This document shows positions 50,283 to 59,293 of a stretch of DNA of 64,000 nucleotides, piece by piece. Both the position numbers and the translations under genes were made by a program. The stretch lies in the NCBI GenBank assembly GCA_017503735.1, contig JAFVSN010000049.1, forward strand, positions 1-64,000, in the 5' to 3' direction. Position 1 is the stretch's first letter. Each line of letters begins with the position of its first letter. The stretch is from Lachnospiraceae bacterium. Its GTDB lineage: Bacteria; Bacillota; Clostridia; Lachnospirales; Lachnospiraceae. The notes under the pieces were generated by a model. The model was not told the origin of the DNA. It made no database searches and saw only the letters and a list, made by a program, of their open reading frames with translations.

Positions 50283-50645
50283 TTACCGCAGAAAGTCTGC
50301 CACAATCTTTCCGAGGATCTGACTTTGTTCCGGTGTAAGGGAAGAGGTACCCATGGTATTTTTTGCACGAAATAACTCCGCTAACGTAGCCAAAATCTCC
50401 GATTGCTCCTCGGTTAAGCCAAAGGTAGACAAGGTTCCTTTTGCTTCGGTACTAAACAAAGTATCCAAAGAAATATTTAAAATCTGTGAAAGCTGCATGG
50501 CAACTTCAAGGGAAGGTTTGGTGGCTCCGCTTTCGTATTTGCTGATTGCCGGACCGCTGATGCCACACTTTTCTCCTAAGTATTCCTGAGACATATGCAG
50601 GGATTTTCTGATACGCTTTAAATTTTCTCCAAAATCTTTATACAT
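50283..50645 (-). CDS. XRE-family helix-turn-helix regulator
   Basis: The minus-strand start at 50645 (AAAGGA upstream) gives 120 residues. Residues 5-65 are a Cro/CI-type helix-turn-helix: 'FGENLKRIRKSLHMSQEYLG' and 'CGISGPAISKYESGATKPS'. A short C-terminal region with two similar helices ('GLTEEQSEILATLAELF', 'SLTPEQSQILGKIVADFL') may dimerise. It is transcribed away from the type VII cluster with 179 bp between the starts and is a candidate regulator of it. Confidence 0.88.
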   Translation of the reverse strand: MYKDFGENLKRIRKSLHMSQEYLGEKCGISGPAISKYESGATKPSLEVAMQLSQILNISLDTLFSTEAKGTLSTFGLTEEQSEILATLAELFRAKNTMGTSSLTPEQSQILGKIVADFLR

Positions 50646-50699
50646 AGTCAAATTTTCCTTTCGAAAGTTTATTTATACTTAGATTTTACTGAATAGAAC

Positions 50700-50740
50700 T
50701 TGAATATGAGTTAAATATGATGTATAATAGTTAAACAAGA
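50700..50740 (+). promoter_or_regulatory. Promoter of the type VII secretion cluster with direct repeats
   Basis: TTGAAT (50700-50705) and TATAAT (50723-50728), spacing 17 bp. Direct repeats AGTTAAATATGA (50709-50720) and AGTTAAACAAGA (50729-50740) are 20 bp apart and flank the -10 box. They could be operator sites for the divergent XRE regulator. The RBS for the ATPase gene is AAGGAG at 50811-50816. Confidence 0.65.
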
Positions 50741-50824
50741 GTTACGAAACACAGGTTGAGAAAATGTAAATATTTGGACGAATGACAAGCAATTATCTAG
50801 TGAGAAGCATAAGGAGAATAAACT

Positions 50825-53800
50825 ATGAGCGTAGTGTTGTCAGTATATACAAGCAGTGCATTTAGAGATTATCTTTTACCGGCAGTTAATAATTCAAACT
50901 ATGAATTGATTCTCAAAGATAACGTATTTGCACTGGAGGAAGATGTTGTTTTAAAGCTGGATATAATTGACGGTTTGTGGAGCTTACTTGGCTCAGAGTA
51001 CTATAGGTTTGCAGAGGGGCATAATGAAAGAAGACCCCTCACCGATGGAGATATCTTTAATATAGAGACAGTTGCAAAGGAAAGTATTTCCTGTATGGTA
51101 AGGGAAACTACACAATCCTTTACTGCGTTTGAAAAATATGATTTGACGAATGTTTTACAATTAACGATAGGGAATACGGAGGAAAATGACTTTCAGTATC
51201 AGTGTGCAAATTTTGTATCAAAACATCATGCGACTTTGCAAAGAGCTGAACGAGGGTTCGCAATTAGAGATACCAGCTTAAACGGTACGTTTGTAAATTA
51301 TATTAAAATAAATAGTTCGCAGCCACTACGAGTGGGTGATTGTATTAATATTTTCGGACTTAAGATTGTTTATTTGGGAACGGCAATAGCTGTTAGTAGT
51401 ATTGACGGTGCAGAACTTAAGGTGAATGCAAAATTAGATAGAATTGACCCGAAGGAGGCAAATGCAGAAGTAGAAAAAGATGAAAAGGAACAATTCAGAT
51501 TTCATAGAGCACCTCGCTATTATACAAATCCTGAAAACGAATCAATAGAGATAGAAGCACCACCCGCATTGAAAACGGTTGCAAAAAAACCTATATGGAT
51601 GACGATAGGTCCATCCTTTACGATGGCGATTCCGATGCTTTTGGGAAGTATAGTTGCAATTATGAGTGCGAAGTCTTCCGGTGGAGAAGCAAGTATATAT
51701 ATGTTTACCGGCATATTTACAGCAATCAGCTCGGCATTAGTCGGAGCTTTTTGGGCGATTACTAATATAAGATATGCCGGAAAAGAATCTTTGAAAGAGG
51801 AAAAAAATAGGCAAGAAGCATATGGTGCATATCTTGCGGAACGGGAAAATCTTGTTAAGGAAAAGTATACTAAATATTCGGAAATGCTGCATCAAATTTA
51901 TCCTGACGCAGAGGCGGTATCTAATTATGATCAGGAAAGCAAAGCTTTATGGAACAGAAATAGAAGACATGATGATTTTTTGTGTCCGAGAATAGGATTG
52001 GGAGACATGGAATTCCCGGTTGAAATAGCGATTCCAAAGGAAAAGTTTTCGTTGCTTACGGATGAACTTGCCGACAAACCTAAAGAAATAAAAAGCCGGT
52101 ATAATTACTTGAGAAATGTGCCAATAAAGTTGGACTTATCTGTAAATCGCTTGTTTGGTGTTGTCGGAGGAAAGGATAAATTAGGATGTTATAGTGTTGT
52201 TCGTGCTCTTGTGGCTCAAATAGCAGCTTGTAATTGCTATACGGATGTGAAAATTGTTCTATTATATGACAAAGCACATGATGATGGAGCATGGGAATAT
52301 GTGTATTGGTTGCCTCATGTATGGTCGGAGGATAAAAAAACGAGGTATATTGCTTCCAACAAGACAGAAACAAGTGAAGTCCTTTATGAGCTTCTACAAA
52401 TATTCAGAATGAGAACAGAAGCAGAAAGAGATAAGAAGAACGCGATTCCAAGACCGTTCTATCTAATGATTATCGCAAATCCGGAATTGTTGGACGGGGA
52501 GCCGATTGCAAAGTACATTTTAAATGGAGAACCATGTTGTGGTTTGACGACATTTCTTTTGACAGATTCGGAAGAAAACTTACCGAATGAGTGCGAGAAT
52601 ATTATCCAAAGTAATGACCATGAGGCTGTAATATACAATTTAAATAATGAGAAAAAGCAGAGTGTTATTTTAGACCAAGTTTCAAGTGAAAATTTGGAGA
52701 AGTTTGCTAGACGCATTTTATCTATAAAGGTAAACGAGACGGAAACAGGAAGTGATGTACCGGGATCAATGACATTTTTTGAGATGTATAACGCTAATAA
52801 ACTCTCAGATTTTGGTGTGATAGAGAATTGGAAGAAAAATAGAACATATGAGACAATGAGAGCAATGGTAGGTGTGAAGGCCGGAGGGGCACCTTGCTAT
52901 TTGGATATTCATGAAAAATATCATGGGCCGCATGGCCTTGTTGCCGGCACAACAGGTTCGGGTAAGTCAGAAACCTTACAGACATATATGCTGTCGTTGG
53001 CACTTAATTTCAGCCCGGAGGATATTGGCTTTTTTATAATTGATTTTAAGGGTGGAGGAATGTCCGGTTTATTTCATGGATTACCGCATTTGATTGGTTC
53101 TATCTCAAATCTTTCTGGAAATCAGGTAAGACGTGCCATGATTTCTATAAAAAGTGAAAATAAACGGAGACAAAGAATTTTCAATGAAAATAATGTTAAT
53201 AATATTAATCTTTATACAAAGCTCTACAAGAACGGGGAAGCGAAAACACCACTTCCGCATATGTTCATCATAGTAGATGAGTTTGCGGAGTTAAAACGTG
53301 AAGAACCGGAGTTTATGAAAGAGCTTATTTCGGTTGCACAGGTGGGGAGAAGCCTTGGAGTCCACTTGATTTTGTCGACCCAAAAACCAAGTGGAACAGT
53401 GGATGATAATATATGGAGTAATTCTAAATTCAGACTGTGTTTACGGGTACAAGATAAACAAGATAGTAATGATATGCTTCATAAAGCGGATGCGGCTTAT
53501 ATCACGCAGGCAGGAAGAGGCTATCTCCAGGTTGGAAGCGATGAGGTATATGAACTGTTCCAATCCGGGTATAGTGGTGCGTTTTATGACGAAAATGTGG
53601 AAGGTGCGAAGTCAGAGGTTGCGAGTATGATTACTACGCATGGTAAAACTTCTTTGATCGGCAATCACCAAAAGCGCTTAAAGCAGGAATTAGCAAAACG
53701 AAATTGGATAAAAGAACTTGTTATGAGCGTTGCAGAAGCAACAAATATTTGTGAGCAGGGAATAGAAGAGTTTGCCCATAACGAGAGACGTATAGACTAT

Positions 53801-55783
53801 GTTATGGATAGTCTGGAGCGTCATCAAATTACTTATGGGAAAACAGATTATAATACGAAGCGTATAGATGCACTTATAATAACAGTAAAGAACATACTTG
53901 ATGAAAATATAGACATATCTATAGACGAGATAGTTGACAAGGTGATTTCTTTTTCTGAGCAAACAGGAGTAAAATTGCCGGAAGAAAAAAAGAAGACACA
54001 ATTAGACGCGGTAGTAGAATATCTTGCGGATGTTGCAAAAAAAGAAGGATATTCAAAACAGATGCAGTTGTGGATGCCACCATTGCCGGACATGTTGTAT
54101 TTTGACAAAGTCCAAAATGATGAAAAGCTGATATTTGATGGAAAACAATGGAGAGAGCATACACAGTGGAATCTGAAGACAATACTTGGAATTACGGATG
54201 ATCCGGAAAATCAGGCACAGCTTCCGTTAGAAGTTGATCTGATAGAAAGCGGAAACATCGCTGTGTTGGGTGCTGTGACCAGTGGTAAGAGTACGTTTAT
54301 ACAGACATTGGTATATGGACTCATAACATCACATGTACCTTCTTGGGTTAATTTCTATGCCATTGATTTTAGTAGTCGTATGCTTAGTTGTTTCTCGACG
54401 GCACCTCATTTTGGTGATGTTTTGTACGAAGATGATGCGGAAAAGATTGAAAAGTTATTTTTTATGTTAGATAAAATAATTGCAGAACGTAAGAAGATGT
54501 TGAATGGTGGTAATTATGTACAATACATAAAAGTAAATGGAATAAAACTACCGTTAATAGTTGTATTAATTGATAATATTGGTGCATTCAGAGAAAAGAC
54601 AGAGGGGAAATATGATGATAATCTGACTCGAATTATGAAAGAAGGAATCAGTTATGGAGTGCAGTTTGTTGTTGCAGCTTCTGGTTTTTCTTCATCAGAA
54701 ATTAACACGAAAATGGCAGATTGCTTTAAAACAACATTTGCATTGCAATTAAATGATAAATATGCATATTGTGATGCCTTGCGTACGAATCAAGTGGATA
54801 TCCTTCCGGAAAATAATGTAAAGGGACGAGGTTTGACAAAAACGGGGGCATCCGTTCTCGAATTTCAAACGGCACTTGTTACGAATGCTACAGATGATTA
54901 TCGAAGACTTGAAGAGGTTGAGGCTATGTGTCTTCGAATGTTGGATGTATGGAAAGGAGAAAAGGCAAAAACGATACCGGTTATTCCGGAGAAGCCGGTC
55001 TGGACTTCATTTGAGGAACAGGACGCTTATAAACGGATGTTGGCAACAAGACGTTATCTCCCAATTGGATGGGATACAAACAGCGCGGAAGTTTATGGGT
55101 TTGATTTGACGAAGACATTTGTACAGTTAGTGTCAGGAAAGGCAAAAACCGGAAAGACAATGATGCAGAAGGCAGTGATGTGTTCTGCAAAAAATATGGG
55201 AGCACGAATCATTGTTATAGAACATTCTTCTGATTCGCTGAAATTGTTTGCCGAGAAGATGGGAGCAGAGTATATAACGTCAATATCAGAACAAGCAGAT
55301 TTCTTTAGTAATAACTTAAATTTGATAAAGGAGAGAAATCAGAAGAAGAAGGCAATGGAACTCATGGGAAAAGATGATATAGAAATTTTTAATGAAATGA
55401 GTTCGGAACAGCCGATTTTTGTTGTCATCTCCGACATTGTAGAGTTTGTGAAAACAGTTAGTAAAAATGAAATCGGTGTTGTGGATATTAGTGCCTTTGT
55501 TAAAAACGTATTTGATAAAGGAAGCCTGTTAAACATTTACTTCTTTATCGGAATAAATCCGGATACGATAGCGGCGGTGCTTGGAAACGAGATTTTTACG
55601 GCAATTACGGCATATCACGAAGGAATGCATTTTGGAGGAATGGTAGAAAACATTAGGTATATGGACTTTAGCAATTTTGTATATAACGAAAGAAATAAAG
55701 TACGAAAAACCGGTGTTGCAATGCTTCCGGTTGCTAATGATGAGAGGACAAAAGAAGTGGTGATACCATTAGTTAAGAGGTAG
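50825..55783 (+). CDS. essC: Type VII secretion ATPase, EssC-like (FHA + FtsK/SpoIIIE)
   Basis: The 1652-residue protein has the EssC layout. An FHA domain (about 90-185, with 'SKHHATLQ' and 'DTSLNGTFVN') precedes two membrane helices (about 255-315), and three FtsK/SpoIIIE ATPase modules follow. Walker A of module 1 is 'GTTGSGKSET' near residue 710 with Walker B 'FIIVDEFAEL' near 820. Module 2 has 'GAVTSGKSTF' near 1150 but 'VVLIDN' in place of a Walker B Asp-Glu. Module 3 has 'GKAKTGKTMM' near 1440 and a degenerate B strand. Only module 1 looks fully catalytic, as in other EssC proteins. It is the motor that recruits and exports WXG100 substrates, and it heads the cluster. Confidence 0.93.
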   Translation: MSVVLSVYTSSAFRDYLLPAVNNSNYELILKDNVFALEEDVVLKLDIIDGLWSLLGSEYYRFAEGHNERRPLTDGDIFNIETVAKESISCMVRETTQSFTAFEKYDLTNVLQLTIGNTEENDFQYQCANFVSKHHATLQRAERGFAIRDTSLNGTFVNYIKINSSQPLRVGDCINIFGLKIVYLGTAIAVSSIDGAELKVNAKLDRIDPKEANAEVEKDEKEQFRFHRAPRYYTNPENESIEIEAPPALKTVAKKPIWMTIGPSFTMAIPMLLGSIVAIMSAKSSGGEASIYMFTGIFTAISSALVGAFWAITNIRYAGKESLKEEKNRQEAYGAYLAERENLVKEKYTKYSEMLHQIYPDAEAVSNYDQESKALWNRNRRHDDFLCPRIGLGDMEFPVEIAIPKEKFSLLTDELADKPKEIKSRYNYLRNVPIKLDLSVNRLFGVVGGKDKLGCYSVVRALVAQIAACNCYTDVKIVLLYDKAHDDGAWEYVYWLPHVWSEDKKTRYIASNKTETSEVLYELLQIFRMRTEAERDKKNAIPRPFYLMIIANPELLDGEPIAKYILNGEPCCGLTTFLLTDSEENLPNECENIIQSNDHEAVIYNLNNEKKQSVILDQVSSENLEKFARRILSIKVNETETGSDVPGSMTFFEMYNANKLSDFGVIENWKKNRTYETMRAMVGVKAGGAPCYLDIHEKYHGPHGLVAGTTGSGKSETLQTYMLSLALNFSPEDIGFFIIDFKGGGMSGLFHGLPHLIGSISNLSGNQVRRAMISIKSENKRRQRIFNENNVNNINLYTKLYKNGEAKTPLPHMFIIVDEFAELKREEPEFMKELISVAQVGRSLGVHLILSTQKPSGTVDDNIWSNSKFRLCLRVQDKQDSNDMLHKADAAYITQAGRGYLQVGSDEVYELFQSGYSGAFYDENVEGAKSEVASMITTHGKTSLIGNHQKRLKQELAKRNWIKELVMSVAEATNICEQGIEEFAHNERRIDYVMDSLERHQITYGKTDYNTKRIDALIITVKNILDENIDISIDEIVDKVISFSEQTGVKLPEEKKKTQLDAVVEYLADVAKKEGYSKQMQLWMPPLPDMLYFDKVQNDEKLIFDGKQWREHTQWNLKTILGITDDPENQAQLPLEVDLIESGNIAVLGAVTSGKSTFIQTLVYGLITSHVPSWVNFYAIDFSSRMLSCFSTAPHFGDVLYEDDAEKIEKLFFMLDKIIAERKKMLNGGNYVQYIKVNGIKLPLIVVLIDNIGAFREKTEGKYDDNLTRIMKEGISYGVQFVVAASGFSSSEINTKMADCFKTTFALQLNDKYAYCDALRTNQVDILPENNVKGRGLTKTGASVLEFQTALVTNATDDYRRLEEVEAMCLRMLDVWKGEKAKTIPVIPEKPVWTSFEEQDAYKRMLATRRYLPIGWDTNSAEVYGFDLTKTFVQLVSGKAKTGKTMMQKAVMCSAKNMGARIIVIEHSSDSLKLFAEKMGAEYITSISEQADFFSNNLNLIKERNQKKKAMELMGKDDIEIFNEMSSEQPIFVVISDIVEFVKTVSKNEIGVVDISAFVKNVFDKGSLLNIYFFIGINPDTIAAVLGNEIFTAITAYHEGMHFGGMVENIRYMDFSNFVYNERNKVRKTGVAMLPVANDERTKEVVIPLVKR

Positions 55784-55786
55784 TAT

Positions 55787-56503
55787 ATGGTAAATATGTT
55801 AGCATATGAAAATAACGTGAAGGAACTGGATGAGTTGGTTGCTACTACAAGAAGTCTGATTGCATATTATAGCGAAGACATGTGGAAGATGGAAAAGATA
55901 AGTTCAATAGGTACGCTAAGGAGTTATTTTGAAGGAAGGCCCATTATTGATTTGGCCTGTTATGATGTCTCAGCAAAAGTGAATATCGACTTTTTGCGGA
56001 AGGTGCGAGGCAACGGATATGAGAATACTCTTTTAATGCTTTTAGCAGATGAAAAGATGTCGCCTATGGAGTATATCAAACCAGAGATTCTGGCATCGGA
56101 GTTATTAATTAAACCTTATACCAAGGAGCAGATGAAAGATAAAATGAGAGATTTATTATCAACCTATTGCAATAAGACAAGTGGAGATGCATCAAAGAAT
56201 ATTTTTGTTTTAGATATGAAAGATGGAAAAACAAGAATTCCGTTTAACCAGATTTACTATTTTGAGGCAAGGGAAAAAAAGATATATGTGAGGACTTTAA
56301 AGGAGGAATATCCGTTTTACCAGACGTTGGATGAGTTGGAAAACAATTTGCCGGAGGAGTTTGTTCGCTGCCATCGAAGTTATATTGTGAATTGGAATCT
56401 TGTTGAAAAGGTTGATTTATCCGGGAGTGAGTTACAGTTGGCAGATGAGTTATATGTTCCGTTTTCAAGAACCTATAAAGAAACAATTAAAGGATTAAGG
56501 TAA
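55787..56503 (+). CDS. LytTR regulator with pseudo-receiver domain
   Basis: The 238-residue protein starts three bases after essC. The C-terminal 100 residues are a LytTR DNA-binding domain ('KTRIPFNQIYYFEAREKKIY', 'FVRCHRSYIVNWNLV', 'YVPFSRTYKETIKGL'). The first 130 residues resemble a receiver domain ('PIIDLACYDVSAKVNIDFLR', 'LLIKPYTKEQMKDKM') but the normal acidic pocket is incomplete, so phosphorylation is uncertain. No histidine kinase gene is adjacent. Lying inside the secretion operon, it probably controls it. Confidence 0.85.
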   Translation: MVNMLAYENNVKELDELVATTRSLIAYYSEDMWKMEKISSIGTLRSYFEGRPIIDLACYDVSAKVNIDFLRKVRGNGYENTLLMLLADEKMSPMEYIKPEILASELLIKPYTKEQMKDKMRDLLSTYCNKTSGDASKNIFVLDMKDGKTRIPFNQIYYFEAREKKIYVRTLKEEYPFYQTLDELENNLPEEFVRCHRSYIVNWNLVEKVDLSGSELQLADELYVPFSRTYKETIKGLR

Positions 56504-56507
56504 GGAT

Positions 56508-57158
56508 ATGGTAAGGACAATAGTATTAAAGGATCTGGAACTGCAAATTTTGCTTGTGGCTTCCGGAGTGAAGGGGATATTGGGATTTAAACAGGCAGAA
56601 GTAAAAGAGGAAGGCAGGATCCCTTATCTTATTCATGAAATGGTGAGAAAAGGGGTTGTTGAACAGAGGGAAGGCGAACTGGCAGTCAAGGAACCTTATA
56701 GAAGTATAATTGATGGAATCAAAAACGCAAAAGCAGTTCTTTTGGCTAGAAATGGTGAAAGTAAGAGAAATATAGAGTATCTTTACTTGGGAGCAAGAAT
56801 CATCAAAATGTCAGATAGCATTAATGATAAGGATGCAGTAAAACTACAATGTTTGACAGACGAAGAGGTTACTGAATGGTTAAATGTGCATTTTGTGGCG
56901 GAGAAACCGGTAATCTGTCCAAAGGAGTTTATAAAAGATGTCTTTTGGGAAGGTGGGAGTTGTAAAGAGGTGGTTGAGTTATATTTGGTACGTGATTTAA
57001 AAGAGGCGATTCCTACTTGTACATGGGGACTATATGAAGGGAAATATCAGACATATATAAAGATAACGGACAAGGATGTTGTGATATATAAGGCATACGA
57101 AGAATGGAGTAATGCGGAAATAGTTGAAGTTGTTAATAAGAAAACCGGGGGGATATAA
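56508..57158 (+). CDS. Hypothetical protein of the type VII cluster
   Basis: The 216-residue soluble protein begins four bases after the LytTR gene. The N-terminal 60 residues look like a winged helix ('VRTIVLKDLELQILLVASG', 'LIHEMVRKGVVEQREGEL'). The rest is mixed alpha/beta with no motif I recognise. Its size and place are reminiscent of EspG-type chaperones of mycobacterial ESX systems, but there is no sequence evidence for that. Function unknown. Confidence 0.65.
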   Translation: MVRTIVLKDLELQILLVASGVKGILGFKQAEVKEEGRIPYLIHEMVRKGVVEQREGELAVKEPYRSIIDGIKNAKAVLLARNGESKRNIEYLYLGARIIKMSDSINDKDAVKLQCLTDEEVTEWLNVHFVAEKPVICPKEFIKDVFWEGGSCKEVVELYLVRDLKEAIPTCTWGLYEGKYQTYIKITDKDVVIYKAYEEWSNAEIVEVVNKKTGGI

Positions 57159-57159
57159 A

Positions 57160-57408
57160 ATGATATTAGCAGATGTATATGTACCAAGTGTATCAAAACA
57201 TTATGCATTCCGATTGGATGATAATGTGAAAATCGGGGTCTTAATTGAGGAACTTACGGAATTGATTTGTCAAAAGGAGCAGTGTTGTTTTATCGGAAAT
57301 AAAGAAGAACTTGTTCTTTGTACTTATAATGCAAATGCAATTATGAGTAATAAGTTGAAGCTGAAGGATTATGGAATTAAGGATGGGGGAAAGCTGATTC
57401 TGGTATAA
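57160..57408 (+). CDS. Ubiquitin-like YukD/EsaB-type protein
   Basis: The ATG at 57160 follows GGGGGG, one base after the preceding stop, giving 82 residues. It has a beta-grasp look: 'ILADVYVPSVSKHYAFRLDD' then a helix 'GVLIEELTELICQ' and an ending 'KLKLKDYGIKDGGKLILV' (the 'L-x-D-x-G-I-x-D-G-x-x-L' pattern of YukD). YukD/EsaB is a standard cytosolic component of type VIIb systems and binds the EssC-type ATPase or EssB. The gene position supports the call. Confidence 0.82.
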   Translation: MILADVYVPSVSKHYAFRLDDNVKIGVLIEELTELICQKEQCCFIGNKEELVLCTYNANAIMSNKLKLKDYGIKDGGKLILV

Positions 57409-57502
57409 ATCGGTTATCGGTCTGTTTTTGTGTACATTTCGTCGCATTATCAGCAAAGGGAATAATGTCTATGATAAGGTTAATGCAACGGAGGGAGAAA
57501 AT

Positions 57503-57862
57503 ATGTTTAGGATATCAATAAATGCTATTGAAAATATTATTAGTAATTATAGTAGTTTAGACAGATGCTTAGCGGAAAATATTGATAGGTTGACTGTGGC
57601 GGTCGGACAATGTAAAAAACTTGAATACGAAGATGGTTGTAAGAGACTTAGAAAAATACTGGATAATATGTTAGAGGATAGACGAGCCTTGTACGAATGT
57701 GCGACAGGGTTGGATAGGATAAAAAAGATATACATGGAATGTGAAGAAAGAACAATAGAGGAAGTAGAGGGAACTTGCCCAAAAGAGACAAGGGAAATTG
57801 CATGGATAGATTTTGTTTTTTCAGAGGAAACAACAGAGTTAATAAATAAAATAAGAATATAA
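57503..57862 (+). CDS. Small helical protein of the type VII cluster
   Basis: The ATG at 57503 follows GGAGGGAG, giving 119 residues. It appears entirely helical ('INAIENIISNYSSLDRCLAE', 'LRKILDNMLEDRRALYEC'), with several Cys. No W-x-G motif is present. Size and position suggest a WXG100-related partner or a substrate chaperone, but this cannot be shown from the sequence. Confidence 0.65.
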   Translation: MFRISINAIENIISNYSSLDRCLAENIDRLTVAVGQCKKLEYEDGCKRLRKILDNMLEDRRALYECATGLDRIKKIYMECEERTIEEVEGTCPKETREIAWIDFVFSEETTELINKIRI

Positions 57863-57876
57863 GAAAGGGAGAAATT

Positions 57877-58179
57877 ATGGGTAACATAATAGAAGTTAAT
57901 ATTGGTCTTTTGGAGCAAGATGCAGGAATTATAGAGGAAAGACTTCGAAAAATTAAAGGGGACGTCAACAAACTTTACGAGATAATGGATCAGTTGAACG
58001 GAATGTGGGAAGGAATGTCGAAACTTATTTTTCTAAACAAGTTGGAGCAGGATAAGGATTGTATAGAGGAATTGTTAGGTGAAGCAGAAAAAGTTGCATT
58101 ACATATGAAAGAAGCAGTAGAAATCTACAGAAACTGTGAAAGCGCAGTGAGTCTGGAGATTGACGAAATTTGTGTTTAG
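57877..58179 (+). CDS. WXG100-like protein (WEG variant)
   Basis: The 100-residue protein has two helices joined by 'QLNGMWEGMSKLIFLNK', giving a W-E-G turn near residue 47, as in ESAT-6-like proteins. AAAGGGAG precedes the start. No typical C-terminal YxxxD/E is present. WXG100 proteins are secreted as dimers and serve as substrates or co-substrates of EssC. Confidence 0.78.
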   Translation: MGNIIEVNIGLLEQDAGIIEERLRKIKGDVNKLYEIMDQLNGMWEGMSKLIFLNKLEQDKDCIEELLGEAEKVALHMKEAVEIYRNCESAVSLEIDEICV

Positions 58180-58188
58180 GAGGTGGCG

Positions 58189-58509
58189 ATGATTTTAACG
58201 GGAAAAATAAGTGTTACACCGGAACGTTTAAATGAAAAAGGAATCGAACTACAACATATTATCAGAAGTCTTACATTGCAGTTGGGTGAACTGGCTAATA
58301 TTGTAAATTCATCCGAGAGTTATTGGGTAGGAACGGCAGGAAATGCGGTAAGAGATGAGTATACGAAACTGAATGGCGATGTACAAGAGGTGTTAAAACG
58401 ACTGGGGGAACATCCAAGAGACCTTCAGGAGATGGCAGGCATTTACAAAAGGCATAATATGGAGGCACTTCAAAAGACTGAGGCATTACCAGGTAGTATA
58501 CTGGAATAG
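58189..58509 (+). CDS. WXG100-like protein (WVG variant)
   Basis: The ATG at 58189 is five bases after AGGAGG (a GTG at 58183 overlaps the RBS), giving 106 residues. 'SYWVGTAGNAVRDEY' forms the W-V-G turn near residue 46. The C-terminus has 'MAGIYKRHNMEAL' and ends 'PGSILE', an ending also seen in the protein at 59294 ('SGDILI'). Ten bases separate it from the preceding gene. Confidence 0.82.
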   Translation: MILTGKISVTPERLNEKGIELQHIIRSLTLQLGELANIVNSSESYWVGTAGNAVRDEYTKLNGDVQEVLKRLGEHPRDLQEMAGIYKRHNMEALQKTEALPGSILE

Positions 58510-58519
58510 AGGAGGCATC

Positions 58520-58915
58520 ATGCGGACAGATATTACGATTACGGCAGCGTATAATAACGCAAAAAGTACGGCCACTGAGTTGGAATCAATTGCAAGTGAT
58601 TTGATTCGGTTGGCAAATTTGGAATACGAAAATATTTTGGCATCACTATGTAATGTTTGGCAAGGAGAGAATAGTGAGAGGTTTGTGAAGAAAGGAAGAG
58701 TGGTTAAGGAGCAACTTTTAAATACCGCAAAAAACATTCGAGGCGCAGCGGCAGAGCTCCTAAAGGATGCAAAGACTACATATAATGCAGAGATGAGAGC
58801 ACTGGAGATTGTCAGAGAAGAGGAAAAGCGTTTACTGTTAGAGAAAGAGGAGGCAGCAGAAAAAGCAAAGGGAAGTGCAGGAAACTTTGGAGGCGGTGGA
58901 GGAGGTTCCAGATAG
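58520..58915 (+). CDS. WXG-type protein with charged helix and Gly-rich tail
   Basis: The 131-residue protein has the turn 'LCNVWQGENSERFVKK' (W-Q-G near residue 47) and a long second helix very rich in Glu/Lys ('VREEEKRLLLEKEEAAEKAK'), ending in a six-glycine tail. It is longer than standard WXG100 proteins. The glycine tail is unusual and may be a flexible secretion or binding tail. AGAGGAGGC precedes the ATG. Confidence 0.78.
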   Translation: MRTDITITAAYNNAKSTATELESIASDLIRLANLEYENILASLCNVWQGENSERFVKKGRVVKEQLLNTAKNIRGAAAELLKDAKTTYNAEMRALEIVREEEKRLLLEKEEAAEKAKGSAGNFGGGGGGSR

Positions 58916-58982
58916 GTTTCATGATCAGTTGAAATGATAAGCGAAAGCTACATTTATAAATTTACAAAAGGAGGATTGTTTT

Positions 58983-59282
58983 ATGGCTTTTTTTATGGTA
59001 ACACCATCTGAATTGCGTTCTACTGCAAGCACATTGCGTGAATACAATTCGAACTTCAAGACGCAGGTGGCAGCATTGGAGGCTGCAGAGGGAACACTCA
59101 ATTCGTCGTGGGAAGGCCCGGCAAGGGATACATTCCATACGTCATTCATGAATGACAAAGCTTATATGGATGCTTTCGTGGCAGAAATTGAAAAGTACTG
59201 TATAACTTTGGAAGGTATGGCTACGGAATATGAGAAGGCTGAGGCTGCTAATGTTGAGACTGCCAGTGCGCGCAGATATTAG
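58983..59282 (+). CDS. WXG100 protein, EsxA-like
   Basis: The 99-residue protein is a classical ESAT-6 homologue: helix 'TPSELRSTASTLREYNSNFK', turn 'NSSWEGPARDTF' (W-E-G near residue 43), second helix, and a C-terminal export signal YEKAE fitting Y-x-x-x-[D/E]. AAAGGAGG provides a strong RBS. It is separated from the next WXG100 gene by only 11 bases, as EsxA/EsxB pairs often are. Confidence 0.92.
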   Translation: MAFFMVTPSELRSTASTLREYNSNFKTQVAALEAAEGTLNSSWEGPARDTFHTSFMNDKAYMDAFVAEIEKYCITLEGMATEYEKAEAANVETASARRY

Positions 59283-59293
59283 GAGGTGAACAG

